The translations under genes were made by a program, and so were the position numbers. A stretch of DNA of 64,000 nucleotides from Sphingomonas sp. Root241. GTDB lineage: Bacteria > Pseudomonadota > Alphaproteobacteria > Sphingomonadales > Sphingomonadaceae. Below, piece by piece: positions 17,635-25,600 of the stretch; the first letter of the stretch is position 1; the number at the start of each line of letters is the position of its first letter. The stretch covers positions 1,983,997-2,047,996 of the forward strand of contig NZ_LMIV01000001.1 of NCBI RefSeq assembly GCF_001428865.1. Reading direction: 5' to 3'. The notes under the pieces were generated by a model. The model did no database searches. It was not told where the DNA came from and saw nothing but the letters and a program-made list of their open reading frames with translations.

Positions 17635-18647
17635 TCCCCCGCCTCCCCGTAATAATTGCCGAACCGGCGACCGCCGGGCTGGAACGAAACCGAATTGAGC
17701 AGCAGCTGGATATGCTCACAGCCGTCGAGGACGCTGACCGCCTCGCGCAGATCGCTCTCGCTGGTGCGATCGGCGCGGACGACGAGCATCACTTGCCCGG
17801 CCTGCGCTGCGAGCACCGCCGCGGGCGACGCCGCGAGCGCGGGCGGCGAATCGAAGATCACGATGCGGCGCGGATTGGCCTTGGCCAGCCCGTCGAGGAT
17901 CGCGCGGGCACTATCGCTCGCCAGAAGCTCGGTGTCGCCGTTGGTTTTGGTGCCCGCCGGGAGCACCAAGAGTTGCGGCACGTCGGTGTCGACGATGCAG
18001 TCCTCGACGTTCGCAGTCCCCGCCAGCGCATCGAGCAGGCCCGGCCCCTCGGGGAGTCCCAGCCGCCCGAGCACATCGGGCTTGGCGAAATCGGCGTCGA
18101 CCAGCAGGATCTCCATATCCTTCTCGGCCGCCATCGAAAGCGCGAGGTTGATCGCGCAAAAGGTCTTTCCTTCGTCGGGCTGCGCCGAGCAGACGAGGAT
18201 CATCCGCGCGCGATCGGCCGCACTGGCCCCGTCCTTCGCCGCCACCGCACGCGCGGTGAGCAGCAACTGGCGCTTCACCATGCGGAATTCCTCCGCCATC
18301 GCCGTCACGTGACTGCCCGGAACGAGCATCCCGCCCTCACGGAGCGCGACGCGGTCGATCGGCGCGTACCGGCGGCCGGTGCGCGGTGCGGGCCTGGGCT
18401 GCGGCTCGGACCGGAAGGCGGGCGCTTCGACTTCGGCAACCGCGGGCTCGAAGCCGTGACGCAGCAGCGGCGCGCGCGAGTCGATCGCCGGCATCTCGGG
18501 CTCAGGCGCGCGGACGTTCAGCGTCAGCGGCTCTTCGTCCGGCGTCGAAATCGGCGCGGGCACCACGGCCGGTCGGGAGAAGCCATATTGCTCCGCCGCC
18601 CGTTCGAGCAGCGAGCCGCGATAGCGGCGCGGGGTTTCGTCGTTCAT
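17631..18647 (-). CDS. XrtA-associated tyrosine autokinase (BY-kinase)
   Basis: A 338-residue CpsD/CapB-type kinase. Walker A in the BY form SAQPDEGKT at 154-162, Walker A'/B run EILLVDADFAKPDVL, and a downstream IVIFDSPPAL. The C-terminus carries a short tyrosine pair in FGNYYGEAGE, a reduced version of the usual phosphorylated Tyr cluster. The first 140 residues are Pro/Glu-rich and variable. It should control chain length through the Wzz partner, encoded one base upstream. Cytosolic. Confidence 0.9.
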   Translation of the reverse strand: MNDETPRRYRGSLLERAAEQYGFSRPAVVPAPISTPDEEPLTLNVRAPEPEMPAIDSRAPLLRHGFEPAVAEVEAPAFRSEPQPRPAPRTGRRYAPIDRVALREGGMLVPGSHVTAMAEEFRMVKRQLLLTARAVAAKDGASAADRARMILVCSAQPDEGKTFCAINLALSMAAEKDMEILLVDADFAKPDVLGRLGLPEGPGLLDALAGTANVEDCIVDTDVPQLLVLPAGTKTNGDTELLASDSARAILDGLAKANPRRIVIFDSPPALAASPAAVLAAQAGQVMLVVRADRTSESDLREAVSVLDGCEHIQLLLNSVSFQPGGRRFGNYYGEAGE

Positions 18648-18648
18648 C

Positions 18649-20160
18649 TCAGGCCCCCATGCCGCGCTGGAGGAATTCGACGCCGAGCAGCCCGACGAAC
18701 GCGACGACCAGCCCCGCGGTGGCGCCAGCGAATATCATCAGCCTCCTGCGACGCATCTCGATCTGCGCTGCGGTGACCACTTCGGCGATCGACCCGATCA
18801 CCGGCATCCCGCTCGCTTTCTCCAGTCGGGAAGCGGTGGAGAAGGTCGTGGTCAGCTGCGCCAGCCCGAATGCTCCGGCAACGCCTGCGCCAAGGCCGAG
18901 GATAAGCACTCCGGTGAGCAACAGCGGACGGTTCGGCGCGGTCGGTGCGCGCGGCAGTGTCGGCGGATCGACGACGTTGAACTTCACTGCGTCGGTCTCG
19001 GTCTGCGCCTGGCTGCGGATGCGTACCTGCTCGCGATCCGAGAGCAATTTGTCATACTGGTCCTTGAGGACCTGATATTCGCGGTCGATCTGGCCCTGCT
19101 CGGCAGCGAGAGCGGGAGCCCCGGCCATCTTGGCCTCGAACTGGGCGAGATCACCTTCGATCTGGCTCTTGCGCTGGGTGAGCGCGGCGACGGTCGCGGC
19201 CTTGTCAGCCTGCATCGATTTGAGGCTCAGATAGAGCGGGTTGTTGGCGCCCGCCGCGCCACCCACGGCCGGTTCGGCGCGCGCCGCCGCCTGCGCCGCG
19301 GCAAGCTGGTTGTTGAGCGCGATCATGTCCGGATGGCTGTCGGTCCAGCCGCGGCTGCGGCCTTCGGCGAGTTGGCCCTGGATCGCCTGGAGCCGCGCAC
19401 GCGCCGGCCCGGTGACCGGGGCGCCCTGGCCCGCGACGTTCATCGGCGTTCCCGCCATCTGGCCGTTAACTGCGCTGAGGCCACTCTGCGCCGCCGCGAG
19501 GTCCGACTCGATCTGCGATAGCTGGGTGCGCGCGGCGCCGATGCGATCGTTGAGCGAACCGGTGCCCGGCAGCGAACCGAGATACCGCGCCGCGAAATCG
19601 GCCTTCTTGGCCTCGGCCTCCTGCAGCGCCTTCTGGCGCACGTCGAGCTGCTGATCGAGGAAGCGCAGCGATTGCCCGCTGGCGTCGCGACCGTCGGCGA
19701 GATTCTCCTCGACGAAGATGTCGATCAGCTTCTGCGTGATCTGCTGTGCCATCTTGCCGCTCGGCGCAGTGACGCTGATCTCGAACAGATTATCCTGCTG
19801 CGCAGTGAGCTTGATCGCCTTTTGCAGCCCGGCGATCCGATCGGCGACGTCGCGGTCGGTCGACACCGTTTTTGCGATGTCGGTACCGCGCACGACCTTG
19901 TCGAGATTGACCGCCGAGGTCAGCGTCTGCCGGACCCGATCGATGTCGCGCTGCTGCGCGGCAGCCGAAGCGCCGCCGTCGGTCGGCAGGATCTGGCGGA
20001 GCTGGACGAATATCCGCGCCCGCGATTCATAGCTGCTCGGCATCTGCGACACGACCAGCCACCCTGCCAGGCACAGCCCCCAGGCGATCGCGAGCGCAAG
20101 CCAGCGCCGCATCCATACCGCGTGCAGCGCCGCGCGCAGTTCGTCGAAAAGATTACCCAT
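18649..20160 (-). CDS. XrtA-system polysaccharide chain-length determinant (Wzz)
   Basis: A 503-residue PCP-type protein. Membrane segments at about 20-38 (WLALAIAWGLCLAGWLVV) and near the C-terminus (LLLTGVLILGLGAGVAGAF and LMIFAGATAGLVVAFVGLLG) flank a long periplasmic region rich in heptad-like coiled coil (LDQQLDVRQKALQEAEAKKA and later QIEGDLAQFEAK). This is the topology of Wzz/Wzc-N proteins that set chain length; family TIGR03007 is the exosortase-locus version. Pairs with the BY-kinase gene immediately downstream and with the export lipoprotein 12 bases upstream. Confidence 0.9.
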   Translation of the reverse strand: MGNLFDELRAALHAVWMRRWLALAIAWGLCLAGWLVVSQMPSSYESRARIFVQLRQILPTDGGASAAAQQRDIDRVRQTLTSAVNLDKVVRGTDIAKTVSTDRDVADRIAGLQKAIKLTAQQDNLFEISVTAPSGKMAQQITQKLIDIFVEENLADGRDASGQSLRFLDQQLDVRQKALQEAEAKKADFAARYLGSLPGTGSLNDRIGAARTQLSQIESDLAAAQSGLSAVNGQMAGTPMNVAGQGAPVTGPARARLQAIQGQLAEGRSRGWTDSHPDMIALNNQLAAAQAAARAEPAVGGAAGANNPLYLSLKSMQADKAATVAALTQRKSQIEGDLAQFEAKMAGAPALAAEQGQIDREYQVLKDQYDKLLSDREQVRIRSQAQTETDAVKFNVVDPPTLPRAPTAPNRPLLLTGVLILGLGAGVAGAFGLAQLTTTFSTASRLEKASGMPVIGSIAEVVTAAQIEMRRRRLMIFAGATAGLVVAFVGLLGVEFLQRGMGA

Positions 20161-20172
20161 GTTCCGCGATCC

Positions 20173-20814
20173 TCAGAACATGCTCTCGGGGATGATCAGC
20201 ACATCGCCCGGTTCGAGGCGGACGTTCGCCGAGATATCCCCATTCTTGAGCAGATCGCCGAGGCGGATCTTGTACTCGCGCTGCTTCCCGGTCTGCTGGT
20301 CGTAGCGGACCAGCCGCGCGCGATTGCCCGAGGCAAATTCGCTCAAGCCCCCGACGGCGATCATCGCGTCGAGCGCGGTCATGTTGGCGCGATACGGGAT
20401 CGATGCCGGCTTCTCGGTCGCGCCGACGACGCGGACCTGCTGGCTATAGGTGCCCGAGAAATTCTCGACGATCACCGAAACGATCGGGTCCTTGATATAT
20501 TCGCCCAGCGCATATTTCAGGTCATCGGCGAGCATCGCCGGGGTCTTGCCCACGGCGGGCATGTCGCTGATCAGCGGCGTCGTGATACGGCCATCGGGGC
20601 GCACCTGGACCTTCGCCGAAAGCTCGGGATTGCGCCACACGAACACGTTGAGCTGATCCATCGGGCCGATGACATATTCTTCGCTCGGCGCCTCGCGTCC
20701 TGCGACGGCACCCGCGGGCGGCAATTCGGGACGGCTGCCCCCGGAACATCCGGACAGCAAAACGGCAGTGACGCCAAGTCCCGCCAAAACCCTGCCAAAC
20801 GACTTGAAAAACAT
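20173..20814 (-). CDS. XrtA-system polysaccharide export lipoprotein (Wza-like)
   Basis: A 213-residue outer-membrane export protein. A lipoprotein signal peptide ends in the lipobox LLSGC, giving an N-terminal lipid-modified Cys. The mature part has the Poly_export domain (YVIGPMDQLNVFVWRNPELS ... VRPDGRITTPLI) and one SLBB domain (VRVVGATEKPASIPY ... LDAMIAVGGLSEFA). It would form the outer-membrane channel for the polysaccharide. GGGAGGGAG precedes the ATG. First gene of the ten-gene minus-strand run, with about 100 bases upstream for a promoter. Confidence 0.92.
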   Translation of the reverse strand: MFFKSFGRVLAGLGVTAVLLSGCSGGSRPELPPAGAVAGREAPSEEYVIGPMDQLNVFVWRNPELSAKVQVRPDGRITTPLISDMPAVGKTPAMLADDLKYALGEYIKDPIVSVIVENFSGTYSQQVRVVGATEKPASIPYRANMTALDAMIAVGGLSEFASGNRARLVRYDQQTGKQREYKIRLGDLLKNGDISANVRLEPGDVLIIPESMF

Positions 20815-20914
20815 GCTCGAGCTCCCTCCCCGGCAGGGTCGAACACGGCCAACGTCTCGGCCGCTCCCCCGCCTGGATCAGGGCAAGCTATGGTCTTCAG
20901 AGGTAAAGATAGCG

Positions 20915-22117
20915 TTAGGCGTGGTTCGCCCCGATCAACACTTCGCGCACGGGCGGATGACCAAGAAACGCCGAAGGGCTGGCAGTGGCGCCATAGGCTC
21001 CGGACGCGAAAATCGCGATGACGTCACCCACTGCGGCTGTGGGCAGCGCCACCCGATCGGCCAGCCGGTCGAGCGGGGTGCACAAGGGCCCGACGATCGT
21101 CACAGTCTCCTCGGCGGGATCCTGCATCCGATGCGCTACCGCGACCGGATAATTCCGGCGGACGACGGTGCCGAAATTGCCCGTCGCGGCGAGATGATGG
21201 TTGAGCCCGCCGTCGACGATCAGGAAGGTTTCCCCCTGGCTCACCTTCCGGTCGACCACCCGCGCGAGATATACACCTGCTTCGCCGACCAGCCAGCGCC
21301 CCAGTTCAATCGCATACTGCGTATCGAGCTTGTCGAGCTCGTCCGCCAGTGCCGCGCCGATCGCCTCGACGTCGAGCGCAACATCGCCGGGAAAATAGGG
21401 AATGCCGAACCCGCCCCCCAGATTGACCAAAGGCGGCGCGCGATGCGCCTCCTGGGCGATCCGCGCCGCCAGCGCCACCGTCGCTGCCTGCGTCTCGATC
21501 ACTGCCTGCGTGTCGAGCGACTGCGATCCGGCGAAGATGTGCAAGCCCCGCCACTCGGCGCCCCCGATAATCAGCCGCTTGACCAGCCCCGCGACATGCT
21601 GCGCCTCGACGCCGAAGGGCGAGGCGCGCCCCCCCATCTTCATGCCCGATCCGCGCAGCTCGAAATCGGGGTTCACCCGCACCGCGAGCTTGGGGCGCAT
21701 CCCCAGCATCCCCCCGATCGCCAGCGCGCGCTGTCCCTCACTCTCGGACTCGACGTTGAGCGTCACTCCCGACCGGATCGCCAGCTCGATTTCGGCATCG
21801 CGCTTGCCCGGCCCGGCAAAGCTGATCGCATTCGCCGCCATGACGTCGAGCGCGCGATCCATTTCCCCTGCGGAGGCGACATCGAGCCCGTCAACCAAAG
21901 GCGCGATCGCTTTGAGCAAAGCAGGCATGGGATTGGCCTTGATCGCATAATGCACGGCGACGCCCGCCGGCAGCGCCGTCCGTAACCGCGCGACCCGCGC
22001 CGCGACGATGGAAAAGTCATAGACATAGGCCGGCGCCGTCTCATCGAGCCACGGCAGCGCGTCGAGGTTCCTGAATTCGGGCGGGATCGGGCCGAAGGGC
22101 TTGGGCTGAACGGTCAT
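20915..22117 (-). CDS. XrtA-associated PLP-dependent decarboxylase
   Basis: A 400-residue fold-type III decarboxylase related to diaminopimelate decarboxylase. PLP lysine is K60 in HYAIKANP; other signs are SAGEMDRAL, the HIFAGSQ histidine, the glycine loop NLGGGFGIPY, and ELGRWLVGEAG where true DAP decarboxylases have EPGR. It belongs to the exosortase-A-linked family TIGR03099. With the acyl-CoA ligase and ACP nearby it likely makes or modifies an amino-acid-derived substituent. It is separated from the ligase by an inverted repeat and from the export operon by 100 bases. Confidence 0.88.
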   Translation of the reverse strand: MTVQPKPFGPIPPEFRNLDALPWLDETAPAYVYDFSIVAARVARLRTALPAGVAVHYAIKANPMPALLKAIAPLVDGLDVASAGEMDRALDVMAANAISFAGPGKRDAEIELAIRSGVTLNVESESEGQRALAIGGMLGMRPKLAVRVNPDFELRGSGMKMGGRASPFGVEAQHVAGLVKRLIIGGAEWRGLHIFAGSQSLDTQAVIETQAATVALAARIAQEAHRAPPLVNLGGGFGIPYFPGDVALDVEAIGAALADELDKLDTQYAIELGRWLVGEAGVYLARVVDRKVSQGETFLIVDGGLNHHLAATGNFGTVVRRNYPVAVAHRMQDPAEETVTIVGPLCTPLDRLADRVALPTAAVGDVIAIFASGAYGATASPSAFLGHPPVREVLIGANHA

Positions 22118-22133
22118 CCACCCATCCCTTTAC

Positions 22134-22216
22134 CGTCATCCCCGCGCGGGCGGGGATCCAGAGCAATAGAACCATGCCCTTTGTGACTCTGGATTCCCGC
22201 CTTCGCGGGAATGACG
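22134..22216. repeat. REP-like inverted repeat, copy 3
   Basis: Arms 22134-22163 and 22187-22216 pair with a few mismatches (GTCATCCCCGC ... GCGGGAATGAC and CCAGAG/CTCTGG). Same outer sequence as the copies at 593 and 3376 but a different interior. It occupies most of the gap between the acyl-CoA ligase stop and the decarboxylase start. Confidence 0.8.
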
Positions 22217-22235
22217 AAGAGGAAAATGGCCAGTC

Positions 22236-23735
22236 TCATCCCAAGGCCGCCTTCAGCGCCGTCCGGTCCAGCTTGCCATTGGCATTGCGCGGCAATTCCG
22301 ACCGCCAGTCATAGCGCGCCGGCTGCATGAAGCTCGGCAACTCCCGCCGCAGCCGTTCGCGCAGCGCATCCTCGCGGCTGCCGTCACCCCGCGCCACCAC
22401 CACGATCGCCTGCCCCAGCCGCTCGTCCGGCACCCCGAACGCCGCCGCTTCGGTCACTTCGCCGCCGCTCAGCACTGCGTCCTCGATCTCGGTGGGGCTG
22501 ATCCGGTTGCCCGCGCTCTTGATCATCTCGTCGTCGCGTCCGACGAAACGGAGCAATCCGTCCGCATCCTCCACCACCGTGTCCCCCGACCACACCGCCA
22601 TGCCTCCGCTTGTGGCGAATTCGGGCGCCGGACGGAAGCGTTGCGCGGTGCGCTCCGCATCCTGCCAATAGCCCTGCGCCACCAACGGCCCGGCATGGAC
22701 CAGCTCGCCCGGCTCGCCCGGCGCCGCGCGGCTGCCGTCGGGCCGCACCACCAGTATCTCCGCGAAGGGGATCGCTCGCCCGATCGACTCGGGATGCGCA
22801 TCGACCAGCGCCGGGTCTAGAAAGGTCGATCGGAACGCCTCGGTCAGCCCGTACATCGGATAGAGATATGCGTTCGGAAAGCGCTTGCGCAGCCCCCGCA
22901 CCAGTCGCGGCGTCAGCGCGCCGCCCGAATTGGTCAACCGCTTCAGCCGCGCGGCGGTCTCCACCGGCCATTCCGCCTCCAGCAATTGCACCCAGAGCGG
23001 CGGTACCCCGGCCAGGCTGGTGACGTCATGACGCTCTACCGCCTTCACCACATCGCGCGCGGTAAGATAATCGAGCGGAATCACCCGCCCCCCCGCGGCC
23101 CAGGTCGAGAAGAGCTGGTTCTGGCCATAATCGAAGCTCAGCGGCAGCACGCCGAGCACGCGATCCTCAGACCTGATCTGAAGATAATGCGCCACACTGA
23201 TGGCACCGAGCCATAAATTGGCATGGCTTAGCATCACGCCCTTGGGCCGGCCGGTCGACCCGGAGGTGTAGAGGATTGCCGCCAGCGCATCGGTATCGGC
23301 GCGCGAAGGCGGCAGCACGTCGCCGGAGGCGAGTTCCTCCTCGGTAACGATCGTGCAGCCATCGGGCACGTCACCCGGCTCCAGTGCCGCGATCCGCGCC
23401 GCTTGCGTCACCAGCACCCGCGCGCCGCTATCGGCGAGGATATACGCCACCTGCGCGCGCTTGAGCACCGGATTGACGGGTACATGCACCAGTCCCGCGC
23501 GCGGGGCGGCGAGCGGCATCAGGCAAGCCGTGCGCGTCTTGGGCAGCCAGGTTGCGACCCGTTCGTTCGCCGCGAACCCCTGCCCCGCCAGCCAGTGCGC
23601 GATGCCGCCCACTGTCGTTTCCAACTCTCGAAAGGACAGCGTCCCCGCCCGATCTTCCAGAGCCACCGCATCCGCCACACCGCGCAGCGGCAGCATGTCG
23701 ATCGGTTTCGGAACGGGATCGAGGGTTATCATCAT
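22236..23735 (-). CDS. XrtA-associated acyl-CoA ligase (AMP-forming)
   Basis: A 499-residue ANL-superfamily enzyme. P-loop motif YTSGSTGRPKG at about 156-166, the aromatic YPMYGLTEAFRST, the hinge FVGRDDEMIKSAGNRISP, and a C-terminal NANGKLDRTALK with the catalytic lysine. It matches the exosortase-A family TIGR03098. It should activate an acid as acyl-AMP and load it on CoA or on the ACP encoded divergently. Start ATG 23735 has AAGG six bases upstream; eleven earlier in-frame codons run over that site. The 72 bases to the ACP gene hold a shared divergent promoter region. Confidence 0.9.
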   Translation of the reverse strand: MMITLDPVPKPIDMLPLRGVADAVALEDRAGTLSFRELETTVGGIAHWLAGQGFAANERVATWLPKTRTACLMPLAAPRAGLVHVPVNPVLKRAQVAYILADSGARVLVTQAARIAALEPGDVPDGCTIVTEEELASGDVLPPSRADTDALAAILYTSGSTGRPKGVMLSHANLWLGAISVAHYLQIRSEDRVLGVLPLSFDYGQNQLFSTWAAGGRVIPLDYLTARDVVKAVERHDVTSLAGVPPLWVQLLEAEWPVETAARLKRLTNSGGALTPRLVRGLRKRFPNAYLYPMYGLTEAFRSTFLDPALVDAHPESIGRAIPFAEILVVRPDGSRAAPGEPGELVHAGPLVAQGYWQDAERTAQRFRPAPEFATSGGMAVWSGDTVVEDADGLLRFVGRDDEMIKSAGNRISPTEIEDAVLSGGEVTEAAAFGVPDERLGQAIVVVARGDGSREDALRERLRRELPSFMQPARYDWRSELPRNANGKLDRTALKAALG

Positions 23736-23807
23736 CACCGACCTTAGCCTTGGCAGCGCACCCGCCAAGCCTTACGGAGACGAAAAATCGCTTGCAGGGG
23801 ATATGCA

Positions 23808-24080
23808 TTGCAGCGCGAAGGGTTCGCAGAGGTTGAAAACGCCGTGCGCGGGGTGCTGCGCGACGTGCTGGGGTTGAGCGAAGAGCGCGCCCGCGCATTC
23901 CACGAGGACACGCCCTTGTTCGGCGCGCTCCCCGAACTCGATTCGCTCGCGGTGGCGGGCGTGCTCACCGAGATCGAGGATCGCCTCGGCATCCTGATCG
24001 AGGACGACGAAGTCGACGGCGAAATGCTCGAGAGTTTCGGCGCCCTCACGCGCTTCGCCGCTGACAAGGCGCTCGGTTGA
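23808..24080 (+). CDS. acyl carrier protein, XrtA-associated
   Basis: A 90-residue ACP. The phosphopantetheine serine is S46 in PELDSLAVAGVL, where classic ACPs have D-S-L; helical segments before and after fit the four-helix fold. The start is TTG at 23808: AGGGG stands seven bases before it, and the nearby ATG at 23803 is in another frame. It overlaps the next gene by four bases. Together with the divergent acyl-CoA ligase, the PLP decarboxylase and the two hydrolases it forms a small thioester pathway typical of sphingomonad XrtA loci, of unknown product. Confidence 0.85.
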   Translation: MQREGFAEVENAVRGVLRDVLGLSEERARAFHEDTPLFGALPELDSLAVAGVLTEIEDRLGILIEDDEVDGEMLESFGALTRFAADKALG

Positions 24081-24817
24081 TCGATCATTACGACTGGGCC
24101 GGCGGCCGCGAGGCGATGCTTCGCTTCGGCCCCGACACCGGCCCGGTCGTAGTCGCGGCGCTTCCGCTGTTCGAGGAGGCGAACCGCACCCGGGCGTTCG
24201 TCGTCACGATCCTGCGCGCGCTCGCCGAAAGAGGCATTGCCAGCGCGCTTCTCGACCTGCCCGGCCAAGGCGAGAGCCTCGTGCCGCTACACGCGCTCTC
24301 GATCCTCCAGATCCAGGACGCATATGGATCGGCCATCGAGGTTTTCGACCGGGAAGGGCGCCGGAGCTATGCAGCCTCGATCCGCAGCGGCGCATTGCTG
24401 GATGCCCTAGGCTTGATGTTCGGCCGCTGGCATTTCGCACCGGTCGGCGGACCGCAGCTGCTGCGCGAACTCACCCGCATCAAGCAGGCTGAGGTCGGCG
24501 CGGCGCGAAAGCTTGGCGATTGTTGGTTTTTCGACGGCAGCCTTCCCGAGGATGCCGAGGATCCGCCGGTCGAAATCGCGGGAAATCTCGTTTCGACCGA
24601 CCTGCTCACCGACCTGATGGTCAAGGAGCCATTCTCGAGCGACGACGCGGCGGAAACTCCGCTCCGCACCGTTCGGCTCGAAAGCGACCCCAAACCCGCC
24701 GATCTAAAAGTCCCCGGCGCCCCCCTCTGGCGCCGCGCCGAGCCTGACAACGACCCTGCACTGGCCGCACTGCTCGCCGACGACATTGCCGCATGGGTGC
24801 GCGCATGCGAAGGCTGA
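24077..24817 (+). CDS. hydrolase 2, exosortase A system-associated
   Basis: A 246-residue alpha/beta-hydrolase relative of the TIGR03101 type (LPLFEEANRTRAFVVTILRALAERGI, LLDLPGQGESL). The position of the usual nucleophile elbow reads A-S-I-R-S-G-A, so a clear G-x-S-x-G is absent, and the protein may be a degenerate or unusual hydrolase. Start is TTG at 24077, overlapping the ACP stop (TTGA). It precedes hydrolase 1 with an overlap, and the two always occur together in type-1 exosortase loci. Cytosolic. Confidence 0.82.
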   Translation: MIDHYDWAGGREAMLRFGPDTGPVVVAALPLFEEANRTRAFVVTILRALAERGIASALLDLPGQGESLVPLHALSILQIQDAYGSAIEVFDREGRRSYAASIRSGALLDALGLMFGRWHFAPVGGPQLLRELTRIKQAEVGAARKLGDCWFFDGSLPEDAEDPPVEIAGNLVSTDLLTDLMVKEPFSSDDAAETPLRTVRLESDPKPADLKVPGAPLWRRAEPDNDPALAALLADDIAAWVRACEG

Positions 24818-25599
24818 TCGAATTCCCCTGCGCCGGCGAGATGCTGCTCGGGACGCTCGACGAGGCGTCCGGCACTACCGGCCTGCTGATCGTCTCGGGC
24901 GGCAACGAGATCCGCATCGGCGCGCATCGCGGCATGGCGTTGCTCGCCCAGCGCGTCGCCGAAGCCGGCCATCCGGTGTTCCGCTTCGATCGCCGCGGTA
25001 TCGGCGATTCGACCGGCGAAAATCATGGCTTTGAGAGCAGCGCGGACGATATCGCCGCAGCCGCAGCCGCATTTCGCCAGGCCGCCCCCCACCTCAACCG
25101 TATCGTCGCGTTCGGCAATTGCGACGCGGCCACCGCCCTCGCCTTCTTCCATGCCCGCGCCGGCATTGACGCACTGATCCTCGCCAATCCCTGGGTGATC
25201 GAGGCGACCGACGACCTCCCCCCCGCCGCCGCGATCCGAGCGCGTTATGCCGAGCGGCTACGCGATCCGCACGAATGGATCCGCCTGCTGCGGGGTGGTG
25301 TGGATATTCGAAAGTTAGTCAGTGGCTTACGCAAGGCTTCTCGCGGTCAATCTCAGCAAGAGGGCAGCCTCGCCGCCCGGTTGGCAGCCGCACTCGGGGA
25401 GACCCGCATCCCCGTCACCATCCTGCTGGCAAAGGGTGACAACACTGCGATCGCCTTCCGCAACGCCTGGGCCGGTCCCGTTTTCGAAGCTGCCCGCGCC
25501 AAGGGCGCGATCGAAAATCTGGACACCGCCAGCCACAGCTTCGCCTCGGCGGCGGATAAACAATGGCTCTTCGAACAAATTCTGAAGAACCTGTCCTAG
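24805..25599 (+). CDS. hydrolase 1, exosortase A system-associated
   Basis: A 264-residue alpha/beta hydrolase of the TIGR03100 type. FDRRGIGDSTG is the usual strand-loop; the nucleophile elbow reads F-G-N-C-D-A, so the nucleophile would be a cysteine (C106) in place of serine. A late DTASHSFAS could supply the His. A Cys nucleophile suits thioester transfer or hydrolysis and fits the ACP and acyl-CoA ligase next door; this is inference. ATG 24805 overlaps hydrolase 2 by 13 bases; ATG 24793 is an alternative four codons upstream. Last gene of the plus-strand trio; converges on trxB two bases away. Confidence 0.85.
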   Translation: MRRLIEFPCAGEMLLGTLDEASGTTGLLIVSGGNEIRIGAHRGMALLAQRVAEAGHPVFRFDRRGIGDSTGENHGFESSADDIAAAAAAFRQAAPHLNRIVAFGNCDAATALAFFHARAGIDALILANPWVIEATDDLPPAAAIRARYAERLRDPHEWIRLLRGGVDIRKLVSGLRKASRGQSQQEGSLAARLAAALGETRIPVTILLAKGDNTAIAFRNAWAGPVFEAARAKGAIENLDTASHSFASAADKQWLFEQILKNLS

Positions 25600-25600
25600 A

